Shown here in pieces: positions 9,101-17,625 of a stretch of 64,000 nucleotides of DNA. A program made the translations under genes and the position numbers. The notes beneath the pieces were generated by a model, which made no database searches, was not told the DNA's origin, and was given only the letters and a program-made list of their open reading frames with translations. The DNA is from Arenibacter sp. ARW7G5Y1 (lineage in GTDB: Bacteria; Bacteroidota; Bacteroidia; Flavobacteriales; Flavobacteriaceae): positions 133,233-197,232 of the forward strand of contig NZ_QJJZ01000001.1 of assembly GCF_003201775.1 (NCBI RefSeq). Reading direction: 5' to 3'. Every line of letters begins with the position of its first letter. Position 1 is the first letter of the stretch.

Positions 9101-9375
9101 TCCGGAATTCGGTGTTGTTGATCGACTTTATCAATCTTAGATTGGCGGAGGGTATTCCCTTAAAGTTGGCGGTAATAGAAGCTGGTGCCGTGAGGACCAC
9201 TCCTATTTTGTTAACAGCAGGAACCGTGGTAATCGGGGCGTTCGTAATTTTATTCGACCCTATTTTCCAAGGCTTGGCCATTTCTTTGATGGGAGGTACC
9301 ATTGTCTCCACGGTACTCACATTGTTGGTAGTGCCTTTGGTGTATTATATGATAGAAAGGAAGAACTATAAATAA
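6178..9375 (+). CDS. Efflux RND transporter permease subunit
   Basis: A 1065-residue inner-membrane protein of the AcrB/MexB (HAE/RND) type. TM1 is near residues 15-35 (LTVLLMIVFMVIGVYSSFLI), followed by a large periplasmic loop. TM2-TM6 lie around residues 345-505, with the family-typical GIVVDDSIIIAENM stretch, which carries the paired Asp residues of the proton relay. A second periplasmic loop and TM7-TM12 follow (ending in VPLVYYMIERKNYK). FVSGLMGPYMSPMPIGAS and TTPILLTAGTVVIGA match internal conserved segments. Proton-driven export through TolC is expected. The long insert between TM6 and TM7 has a charged linker KDKKGEEKVEKP. The substrate is unknown; the sulfide-linked neighbourhood suggests detoxification. 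Confidence 0.94.
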   Translation: MKEGLAGKIAKAFIGSKLTVLLMIVFMVIGVYSSFLIPREEEPQIDVPMADIFVGYPGASPTEVESRVTKPLEKLISNIKGVEYVYSTSMEEQGMVIVQFYVGEDIERSFVKLQNEINKHMDEMPQGVTFPLIKTRAIDDVPMLGLTLWSENYDDYQLKQIAQELTDEIEKVNDVSATQRIGGRNRQLRVVLDKDKLAQSGLDFLSVAQMIKANNQQISGGTFDKNDTEFMVTTGKFLETATDVENLVVGVQQNRPIYLKQIASIQDGPEIPKEYVSLGFGKGSEKGETYKSEYPAVTISIAKRKGADAMNISDIILEKVDHLKKNLIPDDVHVEVTRNYGETASHKVSELLMHLIGAIIAVTFVVMLAMGWRGGLVVFLSVPITFALTLLSYYLLDYTLNRITLFALVFVTGIVVDDSIIIAENMHRHFKMKRLPFKQAALYAINEVGNPTILATFTVIASVLPMAFVSGLMGPYMSPMPIGASIAMLLSLFVALTITPYLGYIFLREKDKKGEEKVEKPLEETFIYRMYHKFENPLIENKKKRWLFLGITFLLLLGSIGMFFTKSVAVKMLPFDNKNEFQVVIDMPEGTTLERTGVVAREIAQYLNTRPEVVNYQSYVGTSAPITFNGLVRHYDIRGGSNMADIQVNLLDKGDRTAQSHEIASLLRPEIQRIGEKFNANVKIVEVPPGPPVLSTIVGEIYGPDYDTQIDIADQVQQILKNTPDVVDVDWMVEADQVEYELIIDKEKAMLYGVAPAQIAQTMNMALSERAVTNLYDENASNQIGLILALEEKEKSTIQDIAQLKVKSQQGNGNMVPIADLVTIEQTTRAKSIYRKNQKRVVYVLADMAGELESPVYAILGMTDKLKAMNLPKGYSVDELYIKQPDFEDNYTVKWDGEWQITLEVFRDLGLAFLGVIFIIYILIVGWFQNFKAPVVMMVAIPLSLIGIVLGHWLLDAFFTATSFIGMIALAGIMVRNSVLLIDFINLRLAEGIPLKLAVIEAGAVRTTPILLTAGTVVIGAFVILFDPIFQGLAISLMGGTIVSTVLTLLVVPLVYYMIERKNYK

Positions 9376-9484
9376 GGAGGGTTCTTAGAATGTAGCCGAA
9401 GAGGTTCCTGTTAAGGAATAAGGGAAACTATGGCTCAACGGGGTATAAAGGGAAAATTACAATTGAAACTAAAAATATAGAGTT

Positions 9485-9790
9485 ATGAAATTACTCATAG
9501 TAACTGTTGTGGAGGAGTACGATAAGGAAATTCTACAACTCTTTAAAAAAGCCAATATTGAAAGCTTCAGTGGTTCTGATATTGATGGGTATAAAAACCC
9601 TGCTTCGATGTTAATGGCGTCAAATTGGTTCCCAAGCGAAAAAGGAGGCGTGGGGTCAACCATGTTTTTCTCCTTTACTACAGAAGAAAATATTGAAACG
9701 CTTTTTCAACTTATCTCTGAATTCAACAATGGTTTGGAAACCAACAACCCCATAAGGGCTGCAGTGGTTCCCATAGAAAAGTATATTTAA
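9485..9790 (+). CDS. P-II-like small cytosolic protein
   Basis: A 101-residue protein with a ferredoxin-like pattern (MKLLIVTVVEEYDKEILQLF at the N-terminus, then VGSTMFFSFTTEENIETLF, and AAVVPIEKYI at the end). The length, the start strand and the closing strand resemble P-II / CutA-like trimeric signalling proteins. The canonical P-II T-loop and its uridylylated Tyr are not recognisable, so nucleotide-dependent nitrogen regulation should not be assumed. It follows the RND permease by 109 bases and precedes the DUF2892 gene by 20 bases, so it probably belongs to the same transcript, perhaps sensing or tuning the pump. Confidence 0.7.
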   Translation: MKLLIVTVVEEYDKEILQLFKKANIESFSGSDIDGYKNPASMLMASNWFPSEKGGVGSTMFFSFTTEENIETLFQLISEFNNGLETNNPIRAAVVPIEKYI

Positions 9791-9810
9791 TAACCTTTAA
9801 AAATAGTATT

Positions 9811-10017
9811 ATGATCAACAGATATATTAGGGCAATTGCCGGGGCTTTTATAGTTATTAGTGTTGTATTGGCCGTTTACGTAAACATCAACTGGTTGTGG
9901 TTTACCGTCTTTGTTGGGGTAAACCTTTTTCAATCCGCATTTACCCAATGGTGCCTTATGGAAAAGATTTTGTTCAAATTGGGGGTAAAAAAAGAAGGGG
10001 ATAGCTGTACCGTTTAA
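9811..10017 (+). CDS. DUF2892 (YgaP-type) small membrane protein
   Basis: A 68-residue protein with two hydrophobic helices (about residues 6-26 and 29-50), the segment GVNLFQSAFTQWCLMEKIL and a short polar tail ending in CTV. This is the DUF2892 pattern, found alone or fused to rhodanese in YgaP. DUF2892 genes commonly accompany sulfurtransferases and sulfide-oxidising genes. Its position at the end of the efflux operon, in a cluster led by an SQR-like gene, agrees with a sulfur-stress role. Cys residues at about 48 and 66 could carry sulfur, but that is speculation. Confidence 0.85.
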   Translation: MINRYIRAIAGAFIVISVVLAVYVNINWLWFTVFVGVNLFQSAFTQWCLMEKILFKLGVKKEGDSCTV

Positions 10018-10153
10018 TGGCCCAAATTCCAGGCATTTGGTTGGTGTCCAGGAGGGGAGTGTTGTTGTATGTTTTTGGAATTGTAATTGATGGATGACCT
10101 TGGTATCAAGTATCGTTTCTTGTAAAATTTTTGATAGGCAAGGGATATAACAA

Positions 10154-10182
10154 AAAATGCCCCGGTTTTCCCAGGGCATTTT
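10154..10182. terminator. Bidirectional rho-independent terminator
   Basis: A 9-bp perfect stem (10154-10162 AAAATGCCC with 10174-10182 GGGCATTTT) and an 11-base loop, with A-rich 5' and T-rich 3' flanks. It ends the DUF2892 operon on the plus strand and can also serve minus-strand transcripts, where a run of T follows the stem. Confidence 0.75.
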
Positions 10183-10229
10183 AAACTAACTCTAAACTCA
10201 ATAAAAAAACTCAATTCTATTTGTAATTC

Positions 10230-10259
10230 CCTCTACAAAGGCAATTGCCTTTGTAGAGG
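10230..10259 (-). terminator. Perfect 30-base palindrome behind the minus-strand susD gene
   Basis: A perfect 15+15 palindrome (CCTCTACAAAGGCAA and its complement) begins 8 bases beyond the susD-like stop. It is the likely first terminator of the SusC/SusD transcript, which reads toward lower coordinates. No T-run follows immediately on the minus strand, so it may act mainly as 3'-end protector, backed by the hairpin at 10154. Confidence 0.6.
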
Positions 10260-10266
10260 CCTGGGT

Positions 10267-11961
10267 TTACCAAGGTTTTGTAACTCCCTGTAGAATCCAT
10301 GGTTTGGACCAAGGTGTATCATTTTCGAATTTTCCGGGCACATCGTTTGTGTGGCTGGTTGTTTCCAATGAAGATAGTGCTGCCTTGTAATTAGCTTCAT
10401 TAATATTTCTTTCTTCATCAGGATACTGAAAACGAACCGGGATTACGGACGACAGGGCAAAAGGTCCTGTCTGAAGATTGGGAAGGCCAGTACGTCTCCA
10501 ATCCAAATAGGATTCAGAAGCGGTAGCAAAGTTGGCAATCCATTTTTGTTCCATGATTTGCTCCAAAGTACCATTAAAGGCTACATCGGGATTGGTTATA
10601 TAAGTATCATATTCTCCACCAATTCCCCATGTCTCCATAGATGCTTGTACTCCTTTGTTGTAATTTCCTTCCGCATCCGAGCCCCAGCCTTTTAGAGCAG
10701 CTTCAGCTTTTAAGAAACAAACTTCTGCATAGGACAAAACCCTAGCTTTTAAGAATTCACCACTAGCTTCTCTAAACTGATCGTTCATTAAGGAAACATG
10801 TACGTTGCCTCCACCTTGTACCGGGTTGGGGTTCAAGTTATAAGTATATGGCTCTGATCCTTGATATGATACCGGGATACCCACATAGGTACTACTGGTA
10901 TCTACCAAACTTAATCCGGCCAAACGATCGGCTTTCCAGGTAGTTTTATCATATATTTTTAAACCATTTTCTGCAAGGGTTTCTTCATTGATATATCGCA
11001 CTCCATCTACAACTACATCATCTTCTCCACCAGGTACTTCTGCGGCAGGTACAACTTTAATTGGAATTGCAACAGGTGCAAACCAAATGCTGGCCCTTGG
11101 GTCATTAAGTTCCTGTAATCTATCGGTAAAAGTAGTACAAGGCTTAACACGATTGAAGCTCGATGCACCTCCTGTTGAGCTGTTACTTGGCTGAGCAGTT
11201 GAACCAGATGTACCGGTATAGGCCAATGCACACTCTTCATCCACACTGCTGATCAAGGGTTTCGCCAATGTGGCCGTTACGCCTGCTTGCGCATAAGATG
11301 GGTCTTTCTCTGATAATCGCATGTAATATCGTAGGGCCAAAGAGTTGGCATATTTCATCCATTTTTCGGCATCGCCTCCAAAGAAAATATCTTGGCTGGC
11401 ACCAAAGGCCTCCAGGTTACCCATATTGCTGGATATTGAAGCTGCAGCAGCCACAAAATCAGCAATAGCTCCTTTATAAACTGCTTCTTGGGAATCGTAA
11501 GTTGGTAAAATAACATCCTCGTCAGCTTGTACCGCATCAGAATAAGGTACGTCTCCGTAGTAATCTGCCAAAGTAACAAAGTTCTGCGCCATTAAAATTT
11601 GGGCAATGGCCGTATGTAAGGTATAACCTAATTCTTGAGACCGCTGAAGCGCTAATTTGGCACTACGCAAGTTATCATAGTAGGTGTTCCATCCACTACC
11701 ATCCCAATCGTAATTGTTGTTGCCCCAAGAATCTTTTTGAGTGTATTGCACAAAGGCAGATAGTTCTCCACTATAACCTTTATTACCAACGTCCAGAGCA
11801 GTATTCACCATCACTTGCGTTAAAAGAAAACTTGGATTGCCTTGGCTGGGATCTACCCCGTTAGGGTTTTGGTTAATTTCTGTAAGGTCATTGTCACATG
11901 AAGTAACGGACAGTAGACTAACTACGAGAAATAGTTTAAATATCTTATTTATTATACTCAT
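10267..11961 (-). CDS. SusD/RagB family nutrient-binding outer membrane lipoprotein
   Basis: A 564-residue surface lipoprotein. The N-terminus MSIINKIFKLFLVVSLLSV then TSC is a lipobox with Cys near residue 22, followed by the DNDLTEINQNPN opening characteristic of the SusD-like_2 subgroup. TPR-like helical motifs are visible (FVTLADYYGDVPYSDA, ALRYYMRLSEKDPSYA, VCFLKAEAALKGWG), and the C-terminal WIANFATASESYLDWRRTG is conserved. SusD proteins cap the SusC transporter and capture oligosaccharide or other polymer fragments. It lies 30 bases downstream of the SusC gene on the same strand. The substrate is unknown; the divergent operon suggests an amino-sugar- or phosphate-containing glycan. 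Confidence 0.93.
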   Translation of the reverse strand: MSIINKIFKLFLVVSLLSVTSCDNDLTEINQNPNGVDPSQGNPSFLLTQVMVNTALDVGNKGYSGELSAFVQYTQKDSWGNNNYDWDGSGWNTYYDNLRSAKLALQRSQELGYTLHTAIAQILMAQNFVTLADYYGDVPYSDAVQADEDVILPTYDSQEAVYKGAIADFVAAAASISSNMGNLEAFGASQDIFFGGDAEKWMKYANSLALRYYMRLSEKDPSYAQAGVTATLAKPLISSVDEECALAYTGTSGSTAQPSNSSTGGASSFNRVKPCTTFTDRLQELNDPRASIWFAPVAIPIKVVPAAEVPGGEDDVVVDGVRYINEETLAENGLKIYDKTTWKADRLAGLSLVDTSSTYVGIPVSYQGSEPYTYNLNPNPVQGGGNVHVSLMNDQFREASGEFLKARVLSYAEVCFLKAEAALKGWGSDAEGNYNKGVQASMETWGIGGEYDTYITNPDVAFNGTLEQIMEQKWIANFATASESYLDWRRTGLPNLQTGPFALSSVIPVRFQYPDEERNINEANYKAALSSLETTSHTNDVPGKFENDTPWSKPWILQGVTKPW

Positions 11962-11991
11962 GATTTTTTGTTTTTTGTTTAAAGTGCCTAT

Positions 11992-14900
11992 TTAGAAACT
12001 TACGTTAAGTTTGAAACCTATTGGAATGGTAAATGGACTTACGTTAAAGCGCTCAATACCTTGCTTAAATTGAATACCACTACTTCCTTGTGTGCTTGAT
12101 TCGTGCTGGAAAGCCATCTCGGGGTCGATTCCTATATCGGCCTTGGTCCAAAGGATAATATTTCGGCTAAATAAAGATACATTTAGATTTTGAAGTCCAA
12201 CTTGCTTAATAAGTTTATTGGGCACAGAATAAGTAAGTGAAATTTCTCTCAATTTTAGGAAATCAGAATCAAAAGTTGCATTTCTAGTAAAATCCCATCC
12301 GTAGTGATCTTGGTATCTTGTAATTACAGTTCCAGGGCCACCTAGGTTTTCCGCTGTTGCCACAAAATTTCCATTTGAATCGTAATCCCCCTGAACACCC
12401 GGCATAAATACACCATCGTTCAATGTAATGCCACCTTCAGTTAATGGATATCCACCATCACTTGCTGTAGGGCCACCTACCAATACATAGAATTCACCAT
12501 CTTCTGATAAGAATTGGTCTGCATTGTCTCTTAAATAGGCAGGTACATCGGTAATGTCATTAAAATTGTGAAGTTTATCAATCCATCGTTGGGTATGTAA
12601 ATCAGATTCACCGTACCTGTGAGTTTGCGATACAAACTGTCCGCCCTTTCTCCAGTCAAAATTCATGGAGATGCTCCAGTTCTTGTAGGAGGCCGATGTG
12701 GTCATCCCTAAGGTGAAATCTGGGTTAAAGTTTCCAATAATTGGAGCAACCCTGTTTCCGTCTGCATCCTCCCTAGTACGGTCACTGTTTTCAAAACCGG
12801 AATCGTCAATAATAGGCCAACCATGGTAGGGAGAGTTAGGATCATCAACACGCACTAGGGCAGCGTCAAAAATATTTCCTATTTCTTCACCAACCCAGGT
12901 TATGGCACCACCACGGGCATCGGTCCAAAACGTAATGGAATTCATACCTTCAGCCAATTCAATTACTTTGGTTCGGTTCCTGTTAAATACGAAGCCCATA
13001 TCCCAACGCCAATCATTAGAGTTTATAATGTTGGCATTTAAACCAGCCTCTACACCAGTACTTCTCAATAGACCGGCATTGGTGTTTTTGGAGCTATATC
13101 CTGAGGAGATAGGAAGAGCAATTCCAAAAATTTGATTTTCGTTATCGGCAGTGTAATAGGTAAAATCCATACTTAGCCTATTGTTAAAGAAGGCCAAATC
13201 AGCCCCTGCTTCCCACGATTTAATACTTTCTGGTTTTAAATCTGGGTTAAGTAGCGTAGAACCTACGGATAACAGAGATCCTGATCCCCATGAGGTACCA
13301 CCACTTAAGGTAGGTTGTAGTCTGTATGGATCAGTGTCGTTACCTACTTCAGCATAACCTGCACGAAGCTTAAATAAGGATACCCCATTGCCAAAACCAA
13401 GAAGCCTATTTACCAATAAACTAGTAGATACGGAGGGGTAAAAATAGGAGTTGTTATTATCTGGCAAGGTACTGGACCAATCATTTCTTGCGGTAACGTC
13501 TATGTAGAACATATCTTTAATACCAATACTGGCCAATCCATAGACACTGTTCACTTGTTTTTCGTAACTCCTATAAGAGTATACTAAATTGTCGTTGGCA
13601 ATATTGGATAAGGTGAACAAACCTGGTGTTAAAAGTCCAGATCCTTCTTCTATTGTGGAATTTAGCAAATCGTTTCCTTTTACTACCCTTTTGTTACCAC
13701 CTCCGGATATTGAGAAATCCCATCCTTCCAGTCTTTTGGCATAAGTTAATAAGAAATCGATATTGGTTTCATTAGTGAAAATTTTGTTGATACCGTAGGC
13801 CCCATTCATGTCTCCAGTATATCCTTTAGACAATTTGGTTTCTCGTACTTCGTTAATCTCATCCATGTTGTAACGAACCATCCCCGTTAGATCATCGGTG
13901 ATTTTCCAATCTCCCTTTACATTGCCATAAAACCTGTTTCTTTCAAAACCGTTGTTATTCTCATAGGCTAAGAAATAAGGATTGTTCCATTCAGTTTCCG
14001 TTGGATCGTCCCCAAAATTATAAGGTGAATTTTGGTAGATGCCTTCGTATCCTGGCAACCAATAGTCCTTCATTTGGCGCACATCAATATGTGGGTTCAA
14101 TTCGTAAACTGCCTGCATTGCGTTGGCACCACGGTTACCAACAGGTCTGTTGTCTGCACCGGATTTTGTATAGTTAAGACTAGTACTAACCGTAAATTTA
14201 TCGTTTAATTTTAATGATGAATTTAAACTGATGCTATGTTTGCTTAAATCGGTATTAGGGATATTTCCCTTGTTCTTTAAATCCGAATAGGACAACCTAT
14301 AACTAATTCTTTCCGTATTGTCCTGGATAGATATGTTATTGGTTGTTGTAATGGCCGTTTGAAAGAAATTCTTTGGATTGTTGTACGACTTCAATTCCCT
14401 TGGAATAGGGACTCCACTAGCAATTTCAGAAGCACTGTAAGGCCATTGAATTGCCATGATGCCTTTGTCCAGTTCAGGACCGGCCCAGGCTGAAGAAGTT
14501 TCGCCAATGACAATTGCACCATAGGAATTTGCCGGGAAATTATCTTCGGTATAAGGTCTGGAACCTGTCGCAAACCTAGTATGGGTATCTAAGAAACGAC
14601 TAGGAATATCAAAAACAGTACTGGAATTAATAGTTACTCCCAATCCTTTTTTTGATTTCCCAGACTTGGTTGTAATTAATATAACCCCGTTTCCTGCCCT
14701 AGAACCATAAAGTGCCGCTGCACTGGCACCTTTTAGAACAGTAACACTGGCAATATCGTCTGCATTGATATCAGAAATAGCATTACCGTAATCCACTTTG
14801 TTATCATTACCTATCTCAGTAATGTTGTTAGCTGTATTAATTACAGGAGAACCATCAATAACAAATAATGGTTGGTTGTCACTGGATAATGAAGCAGCAC

Positions 14901-15411
14901 CCCTAACATTTATGTTTACAGTAGAACCTGCACCACCGGTAGAGTTGATATTCACCCCGGACACTTTGCCCGAAAGAGCGTTTAAAACATTCTCTTGTGG
15001 CACATTGTCCAAAGCATCACCACCTACTTCGCTAACGGAATACCCCAGTGATTTCTTTTCCCTGGTAATACCAAGTGCCGTTACGACTACTTCATCCAAT
15101 TGTTCTGATGAAGTTGCCAAAGTAACATTGAGGGTCGTTTGGTTACCTACTATTACTTCCTTTGTTTCCATTCCCAAATAGGAGAATACCAAAACAGCGC
15201 TACTGTTAGGTACTGTAATATTGTAAATACCATCAAAATCAGAGGTAACACCATTGGTAGTTCCTTTAACCACCACGGATACCCCTGGGAGCAATTCGCC
15301 ATCATCACTGCTGACGACTCCGGTTACACCTTGTTGTGCCAACATGATTCCAGAAATCATGCTGAACATAAGGAAAGTCAAAAATTTCAAGCTGCTTTTT
15401 TTCATATTCAT
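11992..15411 (-). CDS. SusC/RagA family TonB-linked outer membrane protein
   Basis: A 1139-residue TonB-dependent transporter. It has a signal peptide (about residues 1-25, ending in MLAQ), a CarboxypepD_reg-like domain (about 27-110, with GVTGVVSSDDGELLPGVSVV), the SusC hinge motif VVVTALGITREKKSLGY, a plug domain (DGSPVINTAN, VTVLKGASAAALYGSRAGNG) and a 22-strand barrel ending in aromatic residues (GFKLNVSF). It lacks an STN domain, so it is not expected to signal to a FecR/ECF pair. It pairs with the SusD gene downstream and forms the pedal-bin importer. Its start is 470 bases from the divergent sodium symporter. Confidence 0.95.
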   Translation of the reverse strand: MNMKKSSLKFLTFLMFSMISGIMLAQQGVTGVVSSDDGELLPGVSVVVKGTTNGVTSDFDGIYNITVPNSSAVLVFSYLGMETKEVIVGNQTTLNVTLATSSEQLDEVVVTALGITREKKSLGYSVSEVGGDALDNVPQENVLNALSGKVSGVNINSTGGAGSTVNINVRGAASLSSDNQPLFVIDGSPVINTANNITEIGNDNKVDYGNAISDINADDIASVTVLKGASAAALYGSRAGNGVILITTKSGKSKKGLGVTINSSTVFDIPSRFLDTHTRFATGSRPYTEDNFPANSYGAIVIGETSSAWAGPELDKGIMAIQWPYSASEIASGVPIPRELKSYNNPKNFFQTAITTTNNISIQDNTERISYRLSYSDLKNKGNIPNTDLSKHSISLNSSLKLNDKFTVSTSLNYTKSGADNRPVGNRGANAMQAVYELNPHIDVRQMKDYWLPGYEGIYQNSPYNFGDDPTETEWNNPYFLAYENNNGFERNRFYGNVKGDWKITDDLTGMVRYNMDEINEVRETKLSKGYTGDMNGAYGINKIFTNETNIDFLLTYAKRLEGWDFSISGGGNKRVVKGNDLLNSTIEEGSGLLTPGLFTLSNIANDNLVYSYRSYEKQVNSVYGLASIGIKDMFYIDVTARNDWSSTLPDNNNSYFYPSVSTSLLVNRLLGFGNGVSLFKLRAGYAEVGNDTDPYRLQPTLSGGTSWGSGSLLSVGSTLLNPDLKPESIKSWEAGADLAFFNNRLSMDFTYYTADNENQIFGIALPISSGYSSKNTNAGLLRSTGVEAGLNANIINSNDWRWDMGFVFNRNRTKVIELAEGMNSITFWTDARGGAITWVGEEIGNIFDAALVRVDDPNSPYHGWPIIDDSGFENSDRTREDADGNRVAPIIGNFNPDFTLGMTTSASYKNWSISMNFDWRKGGQFVSQTHRYGESDLHTQRWIDKLHNFNDITDVPAYLRDNADQFLSEDGEFYVLVGGPTASDGGYPLTEGGITLNDGVFMPGVQGDYDSNGNFVATAENLGGPGTVITRYQDHYGWDFTRNATFDSDFLKLREISLTYSVPNKLIKQVGLQNLNVSLFSRNIILWTKADIGIDPEMAFQHESSTQGSSGIQFKQGIERFNVSPFTIPIGFKLNVSF

Positions 15412-15447
15412 TTGTATTAATTGGTTGAGTAATTAGCATTTCGTTAA

Positions 15448-15455
15448 CAAAACTA
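15448..15455 (-). promoter_or_regulatory. Candidate Bacteroidota -7 element for the SusC/SusD operon
   Basis: Read on the minus strand, the octamer is TAGTTTTG, a full match to the TAnnTTTG consensus of Bacteroidota housekeeping promoters. It lies 37 bases before the SusC start, with a TTG (15471-15473) upstream as a possible -33 element. The rest of the 470-base divergent spacer (15412-15881) is AT-rich without another clear gene or hairpin. The match could be chance in AT-rich DNA. Confidence 0.35.
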
Positions 15456-15836
15456 TTGTAAAATAATCGACAAAAAGCATAGTATATTATTAGATACCTA
15501 TGGAATTTTAACTCTATTAGTGTCAATATTATGATATTGAAAATTTTAGGTTAAGATATGTTTGATTTTGAGCAAGAATATTTCTTTAACGTAAACGGTA
15601 CCATTTTGGAGAGTTGATATGGCAGACCGTTTTATAGGTATAATTGGTAGCAATATTCTATAGCAGTATTATTACATATAAGATAGGGACAAGTTATATC
15701 AATATTGATGGAGGGATATATCATTACTTGCAGAAACTGCTATAATTTTAACTTAATTATCAATAAATAAGTCAAAAAACTAGGTCTTATGTCAATATAC
15801 CATGCAAATGCAATAAGATTTACTTATTCAATCATC

Positions 15837-15844
15837 TCTATTTG
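15837..15844 (+). promoter_or_regulatory. Candidate -7 element for the symporter operon
   Basis: TCTATTTG, one mismatch to TAnnTTTG, 38 bases before the symporter start. No convincing -33 TTG at the usual spacing was found, so this is weak. Confidence 0.2.
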
Positions 15845-15881
15845 AATTTAATTTGTAGGTAATTAACCAAAATGCCAAACA

Positions 15882-17390
15882 ATGTTAGCAGGGATAGATT
15901 ATTTTATAGTAATAGCTTATATAATAGGAATGTTATTGTTAGGGCTATATTTCAAAAAATTTGTCAATAGTTCCGAAGACTATTTTCTTGGAGGTAAAAG
16001 CTTGCCTTTTTGGGCTATTGGTATGTCTATCGTTGTATCGGACATAGGGGCATTGGATTTTGTTGGGGTGTCCGGTCAGGCATATAGATATGGTATTTCC
16101 GTTGGCAACTTCGATTGGGTAGGTTCTGTTCCGGCCATGTTATTGGCGGCATTTATTTTTATTCCTTATTTCTGGCGGGGGGGCATGTACACTATACCGG
16201 AATACCTGGGAAGAAGGTATAACCAAAAGGTAAGGACTATAGCCTCGGTAACCTGGATCCTGTTTTTTGCCTTGGATTTGGGAGTTCTTTTTTGGGCTAG
16301 TGCGGTGCTATTAAATGTTCTTATGGGGTGGCCCATTTGGATTTCAATCGTGGCTACCGCGGGGGTGGTTGGTCTATATACTTATTTTGGAGGGATTACC
16401 GCTGTAATTATGACCGATGTAGTACAGTTCGTTATAATGTTCATAGGAGGTTTTGCCCTAGTTTTTCTTAGTCTTTACGAAGTTGGTGGTTGGGATAATA
16501 TGGTAGATAAAATCGCAACAATGGGACCAGAGTATCGCAATCACTTCGATATTATTCAACCGCAGGATACAAAATCGCCCTTTCCCTGGACGGGTATATT
16601 GTTCGGCCTAACCTTTGTAATGGCCAATGCATACATGATTGGAAACCAGTCTATTGTACAGCGATGTCTTACTGCCAAGAATGAATGGCACGCAAAGGCC
16701 AGTATGATCTTTGGATCTGCCCTTAAAATGTTCATCCCCATTTTGGTTTTGTTTCCAGGGCTTATGGCAGTCGTAGTCCATCCCGGATTGGCCGATGGGG
16801 ACCAAGCACTTCCAATGATGATCAAATCCATTCTGCCACCTGGTTTGGTAGGACTAATGTTCGCCGCATTTTTTGCGGGGCTTATGTCCAGCGTGGATTC
16901 GTTGCTGAATTCAACGGCCACTTTGTTTACAAAAGATATATACGAGCCGTTTATCAAAAAAGGGGCGGATGACAAACATTATTTAAAGGTAGGGCAGATC
17001 ACGACCTTGGTGCTGTTACTTATTGGAGTGGCAACCTCACCAATTAGCAGTGATTTCCCTGGAATTTACGTGGCCATTCAAACCTTTATGTCTTATTTCC
17101 AAGGACCAATATTCGCCATTCTCCTATTGGGTATATTCTGGAAACGAACAACAGAATGGGGAGGACTTTCGGCATTGGTCATAGGTATTGGATTTGCCAT
17201 TTACCTAAATGTATTTAAGGAGCAATTCTTCACCATTGAAGATCCTTTTCTATATATTTCCTGGTGGTCCTTTCTGTTAGGGTTTATAATTAATGTAGTA
17301 GTTAGTTTGCTTACCAAGAAGCATTCCGAGGAACGACTTAAAGGCTTGGTGTTTAGTTCTAAAATTTTAGTGGAAAATAAAAAACTGTAA
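15882..17390 (+). CDS. Sodium:solute symporter (SSS family)
   Basis: A 502-residue inner-membrane protein with about 13 hydrophobic segments beginning at residue 5 (DYFIVIAYIIGMLLLGLYF). SSS family marks include SEDYFLGGKSLPFWAIGMSI, GISVGNFDWVG, and FFAGLMSSVDSLLNS, the conserved segment corresponding to TM9 with the Ser residues that bind Na+. SSS proteins take up sugars, sialic acid, inositol, amino acids and similar solutes. As first gene of a glycan catabolic operon, it is expected to import the monomer released in the periplasm. It is followed after 1 base by a small membrane protein. The substrate is not deducible. Confidence 0.93.
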   Translation: MLAGIDYFIVIAYIIGMLLLGLYFKKFVNSSEDYFLGGKSLPFWAIGMSIVVSDIGALDFVGVSGQAYRYGISVGNFDWVGSVPAMLLAAFIFIPYFWRGGMYTIPEYLGRRYNQKVRTIASVTWILFFALDLGVLFWASAVLLNVLMGWPIWISIVATAGVVGLYTYFGGITAVIMTDVVQFVIMFIGGFALVFLSLYEVGGWDNMVDKIATMGPEYRNHFDIIQPQDTKSPFPWTGILFGLTFVMANAYMIGNQSIVQRCLTAKNEWHAKASMIFGSALKMFIPILVLFPGLMAVVVHPGLADGDQALPMMIKSILPPGLVGLMFAAFFAGLMSSVDSLLNSTATLFTKDIYEPFIKKGADDKHYLKVGQITTLVLLLIGVATSPISSDFPGIYVAIQTFMSYFQGPIFAILLLGIFWKRTTEWGGLSALVIGIGFAIYLNVFKEQFFTIEDPFLYISWWSFLLGFIINVVVSLLTKKHSEERLKGLVFSSKILVENKKL

Positions 17391-17391
17391 T

Positions 17392-17607
17392 ATGTTCAAT
17401 TTTGACTGGCTTTCCGGTGTTTCGCAAGAAACTGCAAAAATGATATTTCTTTCTTTGTATGCGCTAATAGGTCTATTGGTGTTGTTATTGCCTACAGAGT
17501 ATGTTTACCAGGGCGTTGCCAAGGAAGATCGTCACTGGTGGAACAATTTAAAACTATGGTCTATTGCCGTACTTTGTATTTTGGCATCGATCTATAATCA
17601 TTTTTAA
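17392..17607 (+). CDS. Small hypothetical membrane protein (71 aa), symporter-associated
   Basis: A 71-residue protein starting 1 base after the symporter stop, which indicates translational coupling. It has two predicted helices (about residues 18-35, IFLSLYALIGLLVLLLP, and 52-68, LWSIAVLCILASIYNHF) separated by a charged loop (GVAKEDRHWWNN). No known domain is recognised. The tight coupling to an SSS transporter, and a second micro-protein right after it, suggest an accessory subunit of the transporter, but this is inference. Confidence 0.75.
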   Translation: MFNFDWLSGVSQETAKMIFLSLYALIGLLVLLLPTEYVYQGVAKEDRHWWNNLKLWSIAVLCILASIYNHF

Positions 17608-17625
17608 CCCCTTAATAATAAAAAT

